A DNA stretch of 64,000 nt from an uncultured Sulfitobacter sp. GTDB taxonomy: Bacteria; Pseudomonadota; Alphaproteobacteria; Rhodobacterales; Rhodobacteraceae. Within the stretch, counting starts at the first letter, position 1; every line of letters starts with the position of its first letter. Below the pieces are notes generated by a model. The model made no database searches. It was not told where the DNA came from and saw only the letters and a program-made list of their open reading frames with translations. The translations under genes and the position numbers were made by a program. The stretch is taken from contig CANMXJ010000001.1 in assembly GCA_947501805.1 (NCBI GenBank), positions 186,001 through 250,000 of the forward strand, given 5' to 3'. Below, piece after piece: positions 9,129 through 17,787 of this stretch.

Positions 9129-10259
9129 GTGATAGTTTCATATGATTACGGCAATTTCGATCTGATACCCTGTCCGGTTTTCGTGCTTGAAATGAACGCA
9201 CGCGTGCAACCGGTCTATGCCGCATTCAACGCATCTGCGCGCGAGGTTTTGGGCAAACCACTCTCTCATTATCTGGGTCGCACTGCTCTCGACGTGTACC
9301 CCGAAACCTACGGGCGCACCGCCTACCGCCACCATTGCGACGTACGCGATCAAGGTGTGCCACGGACCTACCAGCTTGATCTGCCAACCGGCGACATAAC
9401 CCGCACGATACGGACAACACTGCAGCCGCACCGCGACAGCAAAGGCAAGCTAACGCATATTTTTGGCAGCTTCGCAGATGTTACCAAAGAATACCAAGCG
9501 ATTGAGGCGCAGGGGCAATTTGACACCATGTCCTCTGAAATGGAGCAGTTTGTCGCTCTGGCCGCCCATGATCTGCGCGCACCGATGCGCAACATCGCTG
9601 TCATTGTCGACATGTTGCGCGAGGATTTCGTCAACCAAGGCGATGGCAAAATGGAACTGTTGAACAGCCTTGAAGACATCGCAGTGAAATCAATGGACCT
9701 GATCACCGATGTGCTCACGCACGTGGAAACGGTTGCCGTGGCACCGGATGAAAGTGTGATCAGCTTTCCCGCCCTGTGCCACGACATCAGCGCAACCCTT
9801 GACCCAAACCGCATCCACACAATCACCACATCAACAGCAACCTTGCGCACAGACCGCAACGCTCTGCAGATTGCCCTGCGAAACCTGATCGACAATGCAA
9901 TCAAACACGGCGGTCGCGAATCGTTGCATATTGATCTGGACGTCCGCCCCGGCCTCTCCGGTCTGCTGGACGTCACGTTGACCGACAACGGAAAAGGTTT
10001 TTCGCATGATGCGCTCAAAGTGATGAACAAGGGGCAGATTCGCGCAGAAAGCGGCTATGGCTTGTTTGGCGTCAAACGGCTGATTTCGGCCCGCGGTGGC
10101 ACGCTTGTGGCGCGCAATCTGGCAGGCGGGCATGGTGCCGTTGTGCGTTTTTCCCTGCCCGGTGCTTATCTTGGTGGCACCGTGACAAAAACCCGCAGCG
10201 CAAGAAACCTCGCCAAACGCACCACCGCCAGCCTGTTTCAACGCCGGTTTTCGGCTTGA
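9129..10259 (+). CDS. Soluble PAS-domain sensor histidine kinase
   Basis: Predicted cytoplasmic two-component sensor of 376 residues with no membrane helix. An N-terminal PAS fold (about 8-125: FVLEMNARVQPVYAAFN to IFGSFADVTKEY) precedes a HisKA domain with phospho-acceptor His147 in AAHDLRAPMRN. The ATPase domain shows N box LRNLIDNAIKH, G1 DNGKGF and G2 GYGLFG. I prefer the GTG at 9129, eight bases after GGGGG; a GTG at 9105 abuts the inverted repeat and has no ribosome site. No response regulator lies nearby, so it is an orphan kinase here and the signal is unknown. The last 30 residues are basic and follow the ATPase domain. Confidence 0.87.
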   Translation: MIVSYDYGNFDLIPCPVFVLEMNARVQPVYAAFNASAREVLGKPLSHYLGRTALDVYPETYGRTAYRHHCDVRDQGVPRTYQLDLPTGDITRTIRTTLQPHRDSKGKLTHIFGSFADVTKEYQAIEAQGQFDTMSSEMEQFVALAAHDLRAPMRNIAVIVDMLREDFVNQGDGKMELLNSLEDIAVKSMDLITDVLTHVETVAVAPDESVISFPALCHDISATLDPNRIHTITTSTATLRTDRNALQIALRNLIDNAIKHGGRESLHIDLDVRPGLSGLLDVTLTDNGKGFSHDALKVMNKGQIRAESGYGLFGVKRLISARGGTLVARNLAGGHGAVVRFSLPGAYLGGTVTKTRSARNLAKRTTASLFQRRFSA

Positions 10260-10381
10260 AATCGTGACGTTGCGGCCCTTGGCCTGAACAATAACAAAAT
10301 GAACGCGACCAGCGGGGTGACAGATCAGCCCAATCCGCCTAGATACATATCCGACCCCTAGCGGATTCGGAGCTGCCCCCC

Positions 10382-11890
10382 GTGCCCAAAAACACGCCCA
10401 AGATTATGCCTCCCGCCCACCCCTTCGATACCTCATACCTGCGCGATGACGGGAACGACGACAAACTCAAGGAAGAATGCGGCGTCTTTGGCGTGGTTGG
10501 TGTGGCGGATGCCTCCAACTTTGTCGCCCTCGGCCTGCACGCGCTGCAACATCGCGGCCAAGAAGCCGGCGGCATTGTCAGCTACGATCCTTCGGTCGGT
10601 TTTCAGTCCGCTCGCCGGTTCGGCTATGTGCGCGACAACTTCACCTCGCAAAAGGTCATGGAAACCCTTCCCGGTGAAATCGCAATCGGCCACGTGCGTT
10701 ACTCGACCTCCGGGTCCAAAGGGCCGACGGCGATTCGCGATGTACAACCTTTCTTTGGTGAATTTGCCATGGGCGGGGCGGCCATTGCGCACAACGGCAA
10801 CATCACCAATGCGGTTTCCCTGCGCCGCGAGCTGATCGAGCGGGGCAGCATTTTCCAGTCCTCTTCGGACAGCGAATGCATCATCCACCTAATGGCTCGG
10901 TCCTTGCAGCGCAACATTCCCGAACGTATGGAAGACGCCCTGCGCCGGGTTGAAGGGGCCTTTTCCGTAGTCGCCATGACTCGCACCAAACTGATCGGTG
11001 TGCGTGACCCGCTGGGCGTGCGCCCCTTGGTTCTTGGCAAAATTGGCGAAGGCTGGGCCTTGTCTTCGGAAACCTGTGCGCTGGACATCATCGGTGCCGA
11101 TTTTGTGCGCGAGATCGAACCTGGCGAAATGGTTGTCATCACCGCCAAAGGTGTCGAGTCGCACTTCCCCTTCCGCCGTCAGGCGTCGCGCTTTTGTATC
11201 TTCGAACATGTCTATTTCAGCCGCCCCGACAGCATTCTCGGGGGTCGGTCCGTCTATGAAACCCGCGAGGCAATTGGCCGCGAGCTGGCCAAGGAAAGCC
11301 CGGTCGAGGCGGATCTGGTCTGCCCTGTACCTGATTCCGGTACTCCGGCCGCCATCGGCTTTTCGCTGGAATCCGGTATTCCCTACGCCATGGGCATTAT
11401 CCGCAACCAGTATATGGGCCGCACCTTCATCGAGCCGACAGAGCAGATCCGTAACATGGGTGTGCGCCTGAAACTCAACGTCAACCGCGCGCTGATCAAA
11501 GGCAAACGGGTGATTTTGGTTGACGATTCCGTTGTGCGCGGCACCACCAGCCGCAAGATCAAGGAAATGATCCTTGATGCCGGTGCCAAGGAAGTTCACT
11601 TTCGCATCGCGTCCCCGCCAACCGCTTGGCCTTGTTTTTATGGCGTCGACACACCGCAACGCGAAAAACTCCTCGCCGCGACCATGACCGAAGAGGAAAT
11701 GCGCGAGCATCTCAACGTGGATAGCCTCAAGTTCATTTCGTTGGATGGTCTTTACCGCGCGGTTGGCGAGGCTGAGGGGCGCAACAAGAAATGTCCGCAG
11801 TATTGCGACGCCTGTTTCTCTGGCGAATACCCTGTGACGCCCTCCGACCAGATGGATCAAGGGTTTGAGATGAAACCAGCCGCAGAGTAA
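10382..11890 (+). CDS. purF: Amidophosphoribosyltransferase
   Basis: First committed step of purine synthesis: glutamine plus PRPP gives phosphoribosylamine. The N-terminal Ntn glutaminase begins at a conserved Cys in EECGVFGVVG, exposed after propeptide removal. The PRPP motif VILVDDSVVRGTTS lies near residue 378, and the C-terminal YCDACFSGEYP fits the family. The GTG at 10382 has GGAG about 10 bases upstream; an internal ATG at 10406 (MPPAHPFD) is an alternative, so the first eight residues are uncertain. At 502 residues the length is normal. It closes the radA-cvpA-kinase-purF run. Confidence 0.96.
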   Translation: MPKNTPKIMPPAHPFDTSYLRDDGNDDKLKEECGVFGVVGVADASNFVALGLHALQHRGQEAGGIVSYDPSVGFQSARRFGYVRDNFTSQKVMETLPGEIAIGHVRYSTSGSKGPTAIRDVQPFFGEFAMGGAAIAHNGNITNAVSLRRELIERGSIFQSSSDSECIIHLMARSLQRNIPERMEDALRRVEGAFSVVAMTRTKLIGVRDPLGVRPLVLGKIGEGWALSSETCALDIIGADFVREIEPGEMVVITAKGVESHFPFRRQASRFCIFEHVYFSRPDSILGGRSVYETREAIGRELAKESPVEADLVCPVPDSGTPAAIGFSLESGIPYAMGIIRNQYMGRTFIEPTEQIRNMGVRLKLNVNRALIKGKRVILVDDSVVRGTTSRKIKEMILDAGAKEVHFRIASPPTAWPCFYGVDTPQREKLLAATMTEEEMREHLNVDSLKFISLDGLYRAVGEAEGRNKKCPQYCDACFSGEYPVTPSDQMDQGFEMKPAAE

Positions 11891-11934
11891 TATTGCTGCC
11901 AGAAACTGTCAGCACTCTGTGCTAGGGTCATGTC

Positions 11935-12363
11935 ATGGAAGATTCACATGCACCTGCCCCGATCCTGTCAACCATCGACCAATGGTCTGCCCCTGCGCAG
12001 AATGCGGCGTGGGCCTGTCGGACCCTGTTTCACACTATCGCGCAGGAGAATAATCTGGGGGCTCTGGGCGAGTCTCTGAAGTGGGGACAGCCCGCTTGGC
12101 GTCCTGTCAAACCACGCACTGGCAGTACCCTGCGGATGGATTGGTCGCCTTCAAGCCCCGATCAACTGGCCCTTTTTGTCGATTGCAAGACCGATCTGGC
12201 CGAACGCATGCGCGACCTCTATCCCGACCTCCCCGCCAATGACGGTCGCCGCCGTCTGGCCGTATCGCTCAGCGGCAAGCTTCCGGAACAGGCCCTCGCG
12301 CATCTGGCGCAAATGACGTTCACCTATCATCTGAACAAACGCAGTATCGCCAACGTCGGCTGA
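11935..12363 (+). CDS. DUF1801 domain protein
   Basis: Small soluble protein of 142 residues. The segment ESLKWGQPAWRP and the following LALFVDCKTDLAERM are typical of DUF1801, an iron-chaperone-like fold family whose biochemical role is not established. There is no signal peptide or membrane helix. AGGG lies just before the ATG. It is 45 bases downstream of purF and could be read from the same transcript. I cannot assign a substrate or partner. Confidence 0.75.
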   Translation: MEDSHAPAPILSTIDQWSAPAQNAAWACRTLFHTIAQENNLGALGESLKWGQPAWRPVKPRTGSTLRMDWSPSSPDQLALFVDCKTDLAERMRDLYPDLPANDGRRRLAVSLSGKLPEQALAHLAQMTFTYHLNKRSIANVG

Positions 12364-12457
12364 TATTGGCCGATGATGTCCTGCCATCTTTCTGCGCTGC
12401 AGCATAACTGCTACTTGGCCGCTCTAATCTCCCCTCAAGGGTACGAAAGAGCCGGAC

Positions 12458-12724
12458 ATGAGCCTCAAAGAAATTCAAGAACCAACGCCGCAACACGTGG
12501 CCGACCTTGCCACACAACACGTCAGACTACCTTCACTGGCCTTGATCGGTGTGTTTGGCAATGACGCGCATCCCGCAGCCCTGATCCGTGGACACAACGG
12601 TGAAATCAAGCGGATCAAAGTCGGCGATACTGTCGCGGGCAGTGCGGTTGCCGCGATTGACATCGACCGTGTGATCCTCGCCAAAGGCACACACACCAAA
12701 ATACTCAGCCTGCCGGACACTTGA
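12458..12724 (+). CDS. Small PilP/GspC-like domain protein
   Basis: An 88-residue protein. The core LIGVFGNDAHPAALIRG..IKRIKVGDTVAGSAVAAIDIDRVIL has the pattern of the HR domain in PilP and GspC (a short beta fold with a GD turn). There is no signal peptide, lipobox or membrane helix, and no pilus or type II secretion gene nearby, so it is not a normal secretion component. The function is unknown. The ribosome site is weak (GAGCCGGAC before the ATG). The family suggestion is made by eye only. Confidence 0.6.
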   Translation: MSLKEIQEPTPQHVADLATQHVRLPSLALIGVFGNDAHPAALIRGHNGEIKRIKVGDTVAGSAVAAIDIDRVILAKGTHTKILSLPDT

Positions 12725-12755
12725 CCCGCCCGCCACAAGCAGGCACATCGCAGAC

Positions 12756-13391
12756 ATGACAAAAACAGCTCTCATCACCGGCGCATCTCGCGGCCTTGGT
12801 GCCGCCCTCGCCGAAGCACTTGCCCCGACCCATCACATCATCGCCGTGGCCCGCACCACCGGCGCACTGGAAGAATTGGACGACCGCATTCAGGCCAAAG
12901 GGGGTGCAACAACGCTTGCGCCGATGGACATCACCAATGCAGATGCCATGGCCGTTCTGTGCCGTGGTATTCATGACCGTTGGGGCAGCCTTGATCTCTG
13001 GCTGCACACCGCGGTTCACGCAGCGCCCTTGGCCCCTGCTGATCACATTGACACCAAGGACATGGCGAAATCCGTCGCAGGCAATATCACGGCAACCTCG
13101 ACGCTGATCACCTATATATCCCCCCTGCTTGGTCAATCCGGCACCGCTGTTTTCTTTGACGATCCGCGCAACAGCCAGAAATTCTTTGGTGCATATGCCG
13201 CGACAAAATCGGCCCAGATTGCGCTGGCCCGTGCTTGGGCTGCCGAAACTGCAAAAATCGGGCCGCAAATCCGCATTGTGACGCCAGAACCGATGCCAAC
13301 CGCAACCCGAGCGCGTTTTTTTCCTGGCGAAGATCGCTCGGCCCTCAGCGATCCACATGCTCAGGCCGCTGCGGTTTTGGCGCAACTCTGA
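12756..13391 (+). CDS. Short-chain dehydrogenase/reductase family protein (possibly degenerate)
   Basis: Rossmann-fold protein of 211 residues. The dinucleotide motif TGASRGLG is intact at residues 8-15, and YAATK supplies the Tyr-x3-Lys pair. The usual NNAG motif is replaced by HTAVHA, and the catalytic Ser position falls in VFFDDPRN, with no Ser at the expected place by hand alignment. Binding without classical reduction, or an altered reaction, is therefore possible. The substrate is unknown. It sits alone between the PilP-like gene and surE; 172 bases with no gene separate it from surE. Confidence 0.8.
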   Translation: MTKTALITGASRGLGAALAEALAPTHHIIAVARTTGALEELDDRIQAKGGATTLAPMDITNADAMAVLCRGIHDRWGSLDLWLHTAVHAAPLAPADHIDTKDMAKSVAGNITATSTLITYISPLLGQSGTAVFFDDPRNSQKFFGAYAATKSAQIALARAWAAETAKIGPQIRIVTPEPMPTATRARFFPGEDRSALSDPHAQAAAVLAQL

Positions 13392-13563
13392 CAACAGCGC
13401 ACCACACGCACGCTTGCCGCAGCTTTACCCCTCACCTATCAAGGCGCAAGCGTTTCGATTTTGATTTGGAACACCCTTCGCTGGCTGAAATCAGAAAGTT
13501 CAGCGCGCTTGGTGTTACCTGATCATCCTTAGAAAATGCGAAACGCTGCAAAAGGGGCAACAC

Positions 13564-14349
13564 ATGCGTATTCTGATCACAAATGACGACGGTATTACTG
13601 CACCGGGCCTTGCCGTCCTGGAAACGATTGCTGCCGATCTGGCAGGGCCACGTGGCGAAGTCTGGATTGTCGCCCCCGCCTTTGAACAGTCCGGCGTGGC
13701 TCATTGCATCAATTACGTACAACCGACCATGATGACCGAACTTGAACCGCGCCGCTTTGCCGCCGAAGGATCGCCTGCCGATTGCGTCTTGATTGCCGTG
13801 CATGACGTGATGAAAGACAACCCGCCCGATCTGGTCTTGTCCGGTGTAAACCGGGGCAATAATTCGGCCGAAAACACCTTGTATTCCGGCACCATTGGCG
13901 GCGCGATGGAGGCTGCTTTGCAAGGGTTTCCCGCCATTGCCCTCTCGCAGTACTTTGGCCCCGCCAACCGAGACCTGCAAGATCCATTTGACCCATCGAT
14001 TGTGCATGGTGCCGATGCTTTGCGCCGCATTCTCAAGGCGGCCCCGATAGAAGATGTCGACTATCCGCTGTTCTACAACGTCAACTTCCCACCCGTTGCC
14101 GCAGCGGACGTGAAAGGCGTGCGCCTTGCCCCCCAAGGCCGCCGCCCCGGTGTTGTGTTCGGCACAGAAGCGCGCGTTTCTCCCGCAGGCCGCCGTTTTT
14201 CCTGGATCAAAGGGGGTGACCAGCAGGTCAAAGCCAGCGCAGGTTCAGATGCAGCTCTGAACTTGGAGGGTTACATTTCAGTCACCCCGATGCGCGCAGA
14301 CCTGACCGCGCATGATGTGATTGACACCCTGTCAGGCATCAACACATGA
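13564..14349 (+). CDS. surE: 5'/3'-nucleotidase SurE
   Basis: Metal-dependent nucleoside monophosphate phosphatase, cytoplasmic, 261 residues. The metal-binding N-terminal motif TNDDG sits at residues 6-10, and [18 protein letters not shown] is the second conserved block. The ribosome site AAGGGG lies upstream of the ATG. The stop overlaps the start of pcm by four bases. The order surE-pcm-nlpD is well known in proteobacteria and is linked with stationary-phase survival and repair of damaged proteins. Confidence 0.97.
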   Translation: MRILITNDDGITAPGLAVLETIAADLAGPRGEVWIVAPAFEQSGVAHCINYVQPTMMTELEPRRFAAEGSPADCVLIAVHDVMKDNPPDLVLSGVNRGNNSAENTLYSGTIGGAMEAALQGFPAIALSQYFGPANRDLQDPFDPSIVHGADALRRILKAAPIEDVDYPLFYNVNFPPVAAADVKGVRLAPQGRRPGVVFGTEARVSPAGRRFSWIKGGDQQVKASAGSDAALNLEGYISVTPMRADLTAHDVIDTLSGINT

Positions 14350-15002
14350 ACGATGAGGTCGAAGAAGGCGCACAACGCAAGATGCAGTTCCTCTATGCCC
14401 TGCGCTCCAAGGGTGTGACCGACAATCGTGTGCTGGAAGCGATGGAAGCAGTCGACCGTGGCCCGTTCATCAAAGGTCTCTTTTCCGAACGCGCCTATGA
14501 AGACATGCCACTGCCCATCGCCTGCGGGCAAACCATCAGCCAGCCTTCCGTTGTGGGCCTGATGACCCAAGCTCTCGAAATTTCGCCGCGTGACAAGGTG
14601 TTGGAGATCGGCACAGGCTCCGGCTATCAGGCCGCAATCCTGTCCAAACTGGCGCGCCGCGTCTACACAATCGACCGCCACCGCCGTCTGGTCCACGAGG
14701 CGCGCGCGATTTTTGCCGAACTTGATTTGGTGAATATTACCGCCATCACTGCTGACGGCAGCTTTGGCCTTGCTGAACAAGCCCCCTTTGACCGGATCAT
14801 TGTGACCGCTGCCGCCGAAGACCCCCCCGGCCCGCTGCTTGCGCAGCTCAAAGAAGGCGGCATCATGGTGCTGCCTGTGGGGCAATCAGATTCTGTTCAA
14901 CACCTGATCCGTGTTCGAAAGACCGCAGACGGGCTGGAATACGACGAAATGCGCTCGGTGCGCTTTGTGCCGCTGCTCGAGGGCTTGGGCAAAGACGGAT
15001 AA
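14346..15002 (+). CDS. pcm: Protein-L-isoaspartate O-methyltransferase
   Basis: Repairs isoaspartyl residues in aged proteins by methylation from SAM. The 218 residues show the family block [18 protein letters not shown] near residue 55, the SAM motif [13 protein letters not shown], and [14 protein letters not shown]. The ATG overlaps the surE stop (ATGA), so expression is coupled. The LysM/M23 lipoprotein gene follows 60 bases later. Confidence 0.96.
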   Translation: MNDEVEEGAQRKMQFLYALRSKGVTDNRVLEAMEAVDRGPFIKGLFSERAYEDMPLPIACGQTISQPSVVGLMTQALEISPRDKVLEIGTGSGYQAAILSKLARRVYTIDRHRRLVHEARAIFAELDLVNITAITADGSFGLAEQAPFDRIIVTAAAEDPPGPLLAQLKEGGIMVLPVGQSDSVQHLIRVRKTADGLEYDEMRSVRFVPLLEGLGKDG

Positions 15003-15062
15003 TAGGTTAACGTACGACAAAACCCCGGAGACACGGGGAACGACGGTAATGAGGACAAGCAG

Positions 15063-16277
15063 ATGCAAACTTCCCGATTGAAAAGCCGTACGCGGCTGAG
15101 CGTTTTGGCTGGCACAAGTGCCATGCTGCTGGTGGCCTGCAGCGATCAACCGCTGGACTTTGATCTGCGTGGTCTTGGTGGCGGCTTTTCCACAGCCAAT
15201 GCGGCCACGGGCCCGCTTGCGGACCGCCCCCGCCCTGATAATCGCGGTGTGATTTCCTATCCGAACTACCAAGTTGCGGTAGCGCGCCGGGGCGACACAT
15301 TGGCCGATGTGGCCGGACGTGTTGGTGTGGATGCAGCATCGCTCGCACGCTTCAACGGGATCGACGCAGATGTGCCGTTGCGCGCAGGCGAGATCATTGC
15401 GCTCTCGACCCGTGTGGCAGAACCTTCCCCCGCGACAGGTGCCAAAACCACAGGACCGATCCAGCCCGTTGATATTTCAACACTCGCAGGTGGCGCAATT
15501 GACCGCGCTCCCGAAACGCCGGGCGTACAAACCGCCGCCCTGCCGCCCGCACAAGCCGCGCCGGCGCAAACCGGTCAGGAGCCGGTGCGCCACAAGGTCG
15601 AACGTGGGGAAACCGCCTATACCGTCGCACGCCTTTACAATGTGCCCGTCAAGGCGCTGGCGGACTGGAATGGCCTTGGTGCGGATTTTGCCGTGCGCGA
15701 AGGACAGTTCCTGCTGATCCCTGTCGCACAGCAGGCGGCGCCCGCCCGCACAGCGGCACCTGCACGGACCGCTCAACCAACCGCGCCCGGTGTGGGATCA
15801 CCAACGCCAACACCGCCGTCGGCTGCCAAACCTCTTCCCGACGATAAAACCGCAGTGCCCGTCGCAAAGGTCGAAGAACCCGCCAAACCTGTTGCCGACG
15901 TTGGCAAAACGACCAAAGCTGCCAAGGCTGCCAAAATGGTCACCCCCGTGACCGGCAGCATCATTCGCGGCTATGCCAAAGGGCGCAACGAAGGCATCAA
16001 CATCAAAGCCACCCCTGGTGCAGCCGTCAAAGCGGCAGACTCCGGGACCGTTGCCGCGATCACCAAGAGCGCCGAAGGCGTACCCATTGTTGTGGTCCGC
16101 CATGCAGGCAATCTGCTGACCGTTTACGCTAACGTTACAGACGTGAGCGTGGCCAAGGGCGACAGCGTCGGCCGGGGCCAACAAATCGCCAAATTGCGCA
16201 GCGGTGATGACAGCTATGTCCACTTCGAAGTGCGCAAGGGCTTTGACAGTGTGGACCCCGCCCCCTACCTGAATTGA
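15063..16277 (+). CDS. NlpD-like LysM / degenerate M23 lipoprotein
   Basis: Predicted outer-membrane lipoprotein of 404 residues that binds peptidoglycan and probably activates cell-wall amidases. The lipobox is LLVACSD with Cys26. Two LysM units are visible, near 70-115 (ARRGDTLADVAGRVGV) and 178-220 (VERGETAYTVARLYNV), joined by Pro/Ala-rich linkers. The C-terminal M23 fold lacks the zinc ligands: the usual H-x3-D site reads GRNEGINIKA and the HxH site reads VYANVTDV, although SYVHFEV remains. The same loss is known for E. coli NlpD and EnvC, which are activators rather than enzymes. The position after surE-pcm supports the NlpD assignment. Confidence 0.88.
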   Translation: MQTSRLKSRTRLSVLAGTSAMLLVACSDQPLDFDLRGLGGGFSTANAATGPLADRPRPDNRGVISYPNYQVAVARRGDTLADVAGRVGVDAASLARFNGIDADVPLRAGEIIALSTRVAEPSPATGAKTTGPIQPVDISTLAGGAIDRAPETPGVQTAALPPAQAAPAQTGQEPVRHKVERGETAYTVARLYNVPVKALADWNGLGADFAVREGQFLLIPVAQQAAPARTAAPARTAQPTAPGVGSPTPTPPSAAKPLPDDKTAVPVAKVEEPAKPVADVGKTTKAAKAAKMVTPVTGSIIRGYAKGRNEGINIKATPGAAVKAADSGTVAAITKSAEGVPIVVVRHAGNLLTVYANVTDVSVAKGDSVGRGQQIAKLRSGDDSYVHFEVRKGFDSVDPAPYLN

Positions 16278-16330
16278 CGTAAGGGCACCTACTTACCACC
16301 AGAGGTTCGGTTTCCGGCGTAAATACCTCC

Positions 16331-16432
16331 AAATTGCCGCGAGTTTGCCTCAAACTGCACGGAACCGCCGCGGTCCTGCCAAGTTGCCAGAATAGAAACA
16401 ATCCAACGCATTTAACGCGATTGGATTGAAAC
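16331..16432 (+). promoter_or_regulatory. Upstream block shared with the next Hint gene, copy 1
   Basis: This stretch aligns without gaps to 17569-17670 at a constant offset of 1238 bases. Invariant words are TTTGCCTCAAA (16344), GTTGCC (16383), TAGAAACAATCC (16393) and ATTGG just before the ATG. By hand, 66 of 105 positions are identical when the start codon is included. It probably carries the promoter and leader of the first Hint gene; I cannot point to definite -35/-10 boxes. Confidence 0.7.
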
Positions 16433-17464
16433 ATGCCCGTCCACTACGGCTACACCAACGCCATTTTCGGCACGCAAAGCACGGTCAACGGGTCCGCGTT
16501 CAACTACAACTTTGCCCCGGCATCAGGCTCGACATGGCGCTGGACGGGAACAGATACATACTTTGTTGTGGACGAAAACACAGGTGCCACCAACTTCAAT
16601 GGCGACAGCACCAATGAACAGGTCAGCCCACAGGAACAGCTGACAGGTGCCTTCCCGCAGACAGTCGACATTGCCGGTACAGCGCGCCAGGTCATCTATG
16701 ATTACACGTTTACCGTCACCGATGGCACAACCACATGGCGCGTTTCTGTCATCGACGTTGATCTCAACAATGATGACGATCTGAATGATCCGGGTGAAGA
16801 CGGCTACTTTCTGATCTTTCCCGACGGCATGCCCCCCGTTAACACAAACCTGACGGCAGGTGGCATCTCCGACAACAGCAACGCAGTGCTGCATGCCGAT
16901 CTTGGCGGCAGCGTTGTGTGTTTTGCCAACGGCACGCTTATCTCGGCTGCGGAAGGGCAAGTCCAGGTTCAGAACCTGAATGTGGGCGATATGGTTGAAA
17001 CGCGCGATGGTGGCCTCCAACCCATCGCGTGGATCGGCCAAACAACTGTGGTGGCACAAGGCGACCTCGCACCCGTTGTCATCACACAAGGTACGCTCGG
17101 CAATGATCGTGATCTGGTTGTCTCTCCCCAGCACGCGATCCTGCTGGACGACTGGCGGGCCGAACTGCTGTTTGGTCAGGACGAGGTGCTTGTGCGCGCC
17201 GTTGATCTACTGGGCCATGATGGTGTTTATCGCAAGACCGGCGGCATTGTGACCTATTATCATATCCTGTTTGACGCACATCATCTGGTTCGGTCCGAAG
17301 CGGTCTGGAGCGAAAGCCTCTATCCCGGCGACATGACCCTGCAAACCGTGAACGAAACCGCACGAGACGAGATTACCTCGCTGTTTCCGGACCTCACCAG
17401 CTACGGTCCCAAGGCCGCCCCCTGCTTGCGCAGTTACGAAGCGTCCTGCCTTTGTGCCGCCTGA
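16433..17464 (+). CDS. Hint-domain protein 1
   Basis: Protein of 343 residues with an N-terminal beta-rich domain (about 1-155) containing an acidic, calcium-binding-like stretch DVDLNNDDDLNDPGEDG, then a Hint (hedgehog/intein) domain from Cys163 in VVCFANGTLI through SPQHAILL and the YYHILFDAHHLV block to SESLYPGD. Hint domains can cleave the peptide bond before the Cys autocatalytically. No extein-like part follows, so processing rather than splicing is expected. No N-terminal signal peptide is visible; Roseobacter proteins of this kind are often thought to leave by type I secretion, but no such transporter is in the window. Function unknown. Confidence 0.85.
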   Translation: MPVHYGYTNAIFGTQSTVNGSAFNYNFAPASGSTWRWTGTDTYFVVDENTGATNFNGDSTNEQVSPQEQLTGAFPQTVDIAGTARQVIYDYTFTVTDGTTTWRVSVIDVDLNNDDDLNDPGEDGYFLIFPDGMPPVNTNLTAGGISDNSNAVLHADLGGSVVCFANGTLISAAEGQVQVQNLNVGDMVETRDGGLQPIAWIGQTTVVAQGDLAPVVITQGTLGNDRDLVVSPQHAILLDDWRAELLFGQDEVLVRAVDLLGHDGVYRKTGGIVTYYHILFDAHHLVRSEAVWSESLYPGDMTLQTVNETARDEITSLFPDLTSYGPKAAPCLRSYEASCLCAA

Positions 17465-17670
17465 ACCTTTCGGGCAACCTTACGCTTCCTGACAACGAAA
17501 TCTGCACCGCTTGGCAGGCGAACCTGAATATTCCCGCAAGAGTTACGTTAGGTCAATCAATGACCGCCAACTTACCTCGAATTTGCCTCAAAGCGGAACA
17601 ATACGCCCCAAGGTCGCCCTGTTGCCCGTTTAGAAACAATCCTACATAGATTTCTCTATTGGCAAGGCAA
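17465..17670 (+). promoter_or_regulatory. Intergenic region with second copy of the Hint upstream block (17569-17670)
   Basis: The 323 bases between the two Hint genes hold the second copy of the shared upstream block at 17569-17670, followed by a short open frame (17671-17784) and then the GTG start at 17788. The first 104 bases (17465-17568) show no gene or hairpin that I can support. Invariant words match those upstream of Hint gene 1 at identical spacing. Confidence 0.65.
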
Positions 17671-17784
17671 ATGACGACAACAGTTCCACATCTTTCCTTC
17701 TGGTGTGCTCCCTCCTCCTCCTCCAAGGATCGCTTGTCCCGTTTCGCCTTGCCAGCCGTCACGTCACCTCGGATCGGGCGGTAA
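17671..17784 (+). other. 37-codon open frame in place of the expected Hint 2 N-terminus
   Basis: An ATG lies exactly where the start of Hint gene 1 falls in the gap-free upstream alignment. The frame reads MTTTVPHLSF and continues to TSPRIGR, then stops with TAA three bases before the GTG of Hint gene 2, in the same frame. It may be a leader peptide, or an in-frame insertion of about 111 bases that separated the original ATG from the CCCGT shared by both coding starts. No function can be assigned; it may not be translated. Confidence 0.4.
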
Positions 17785-17787
17785 CCC

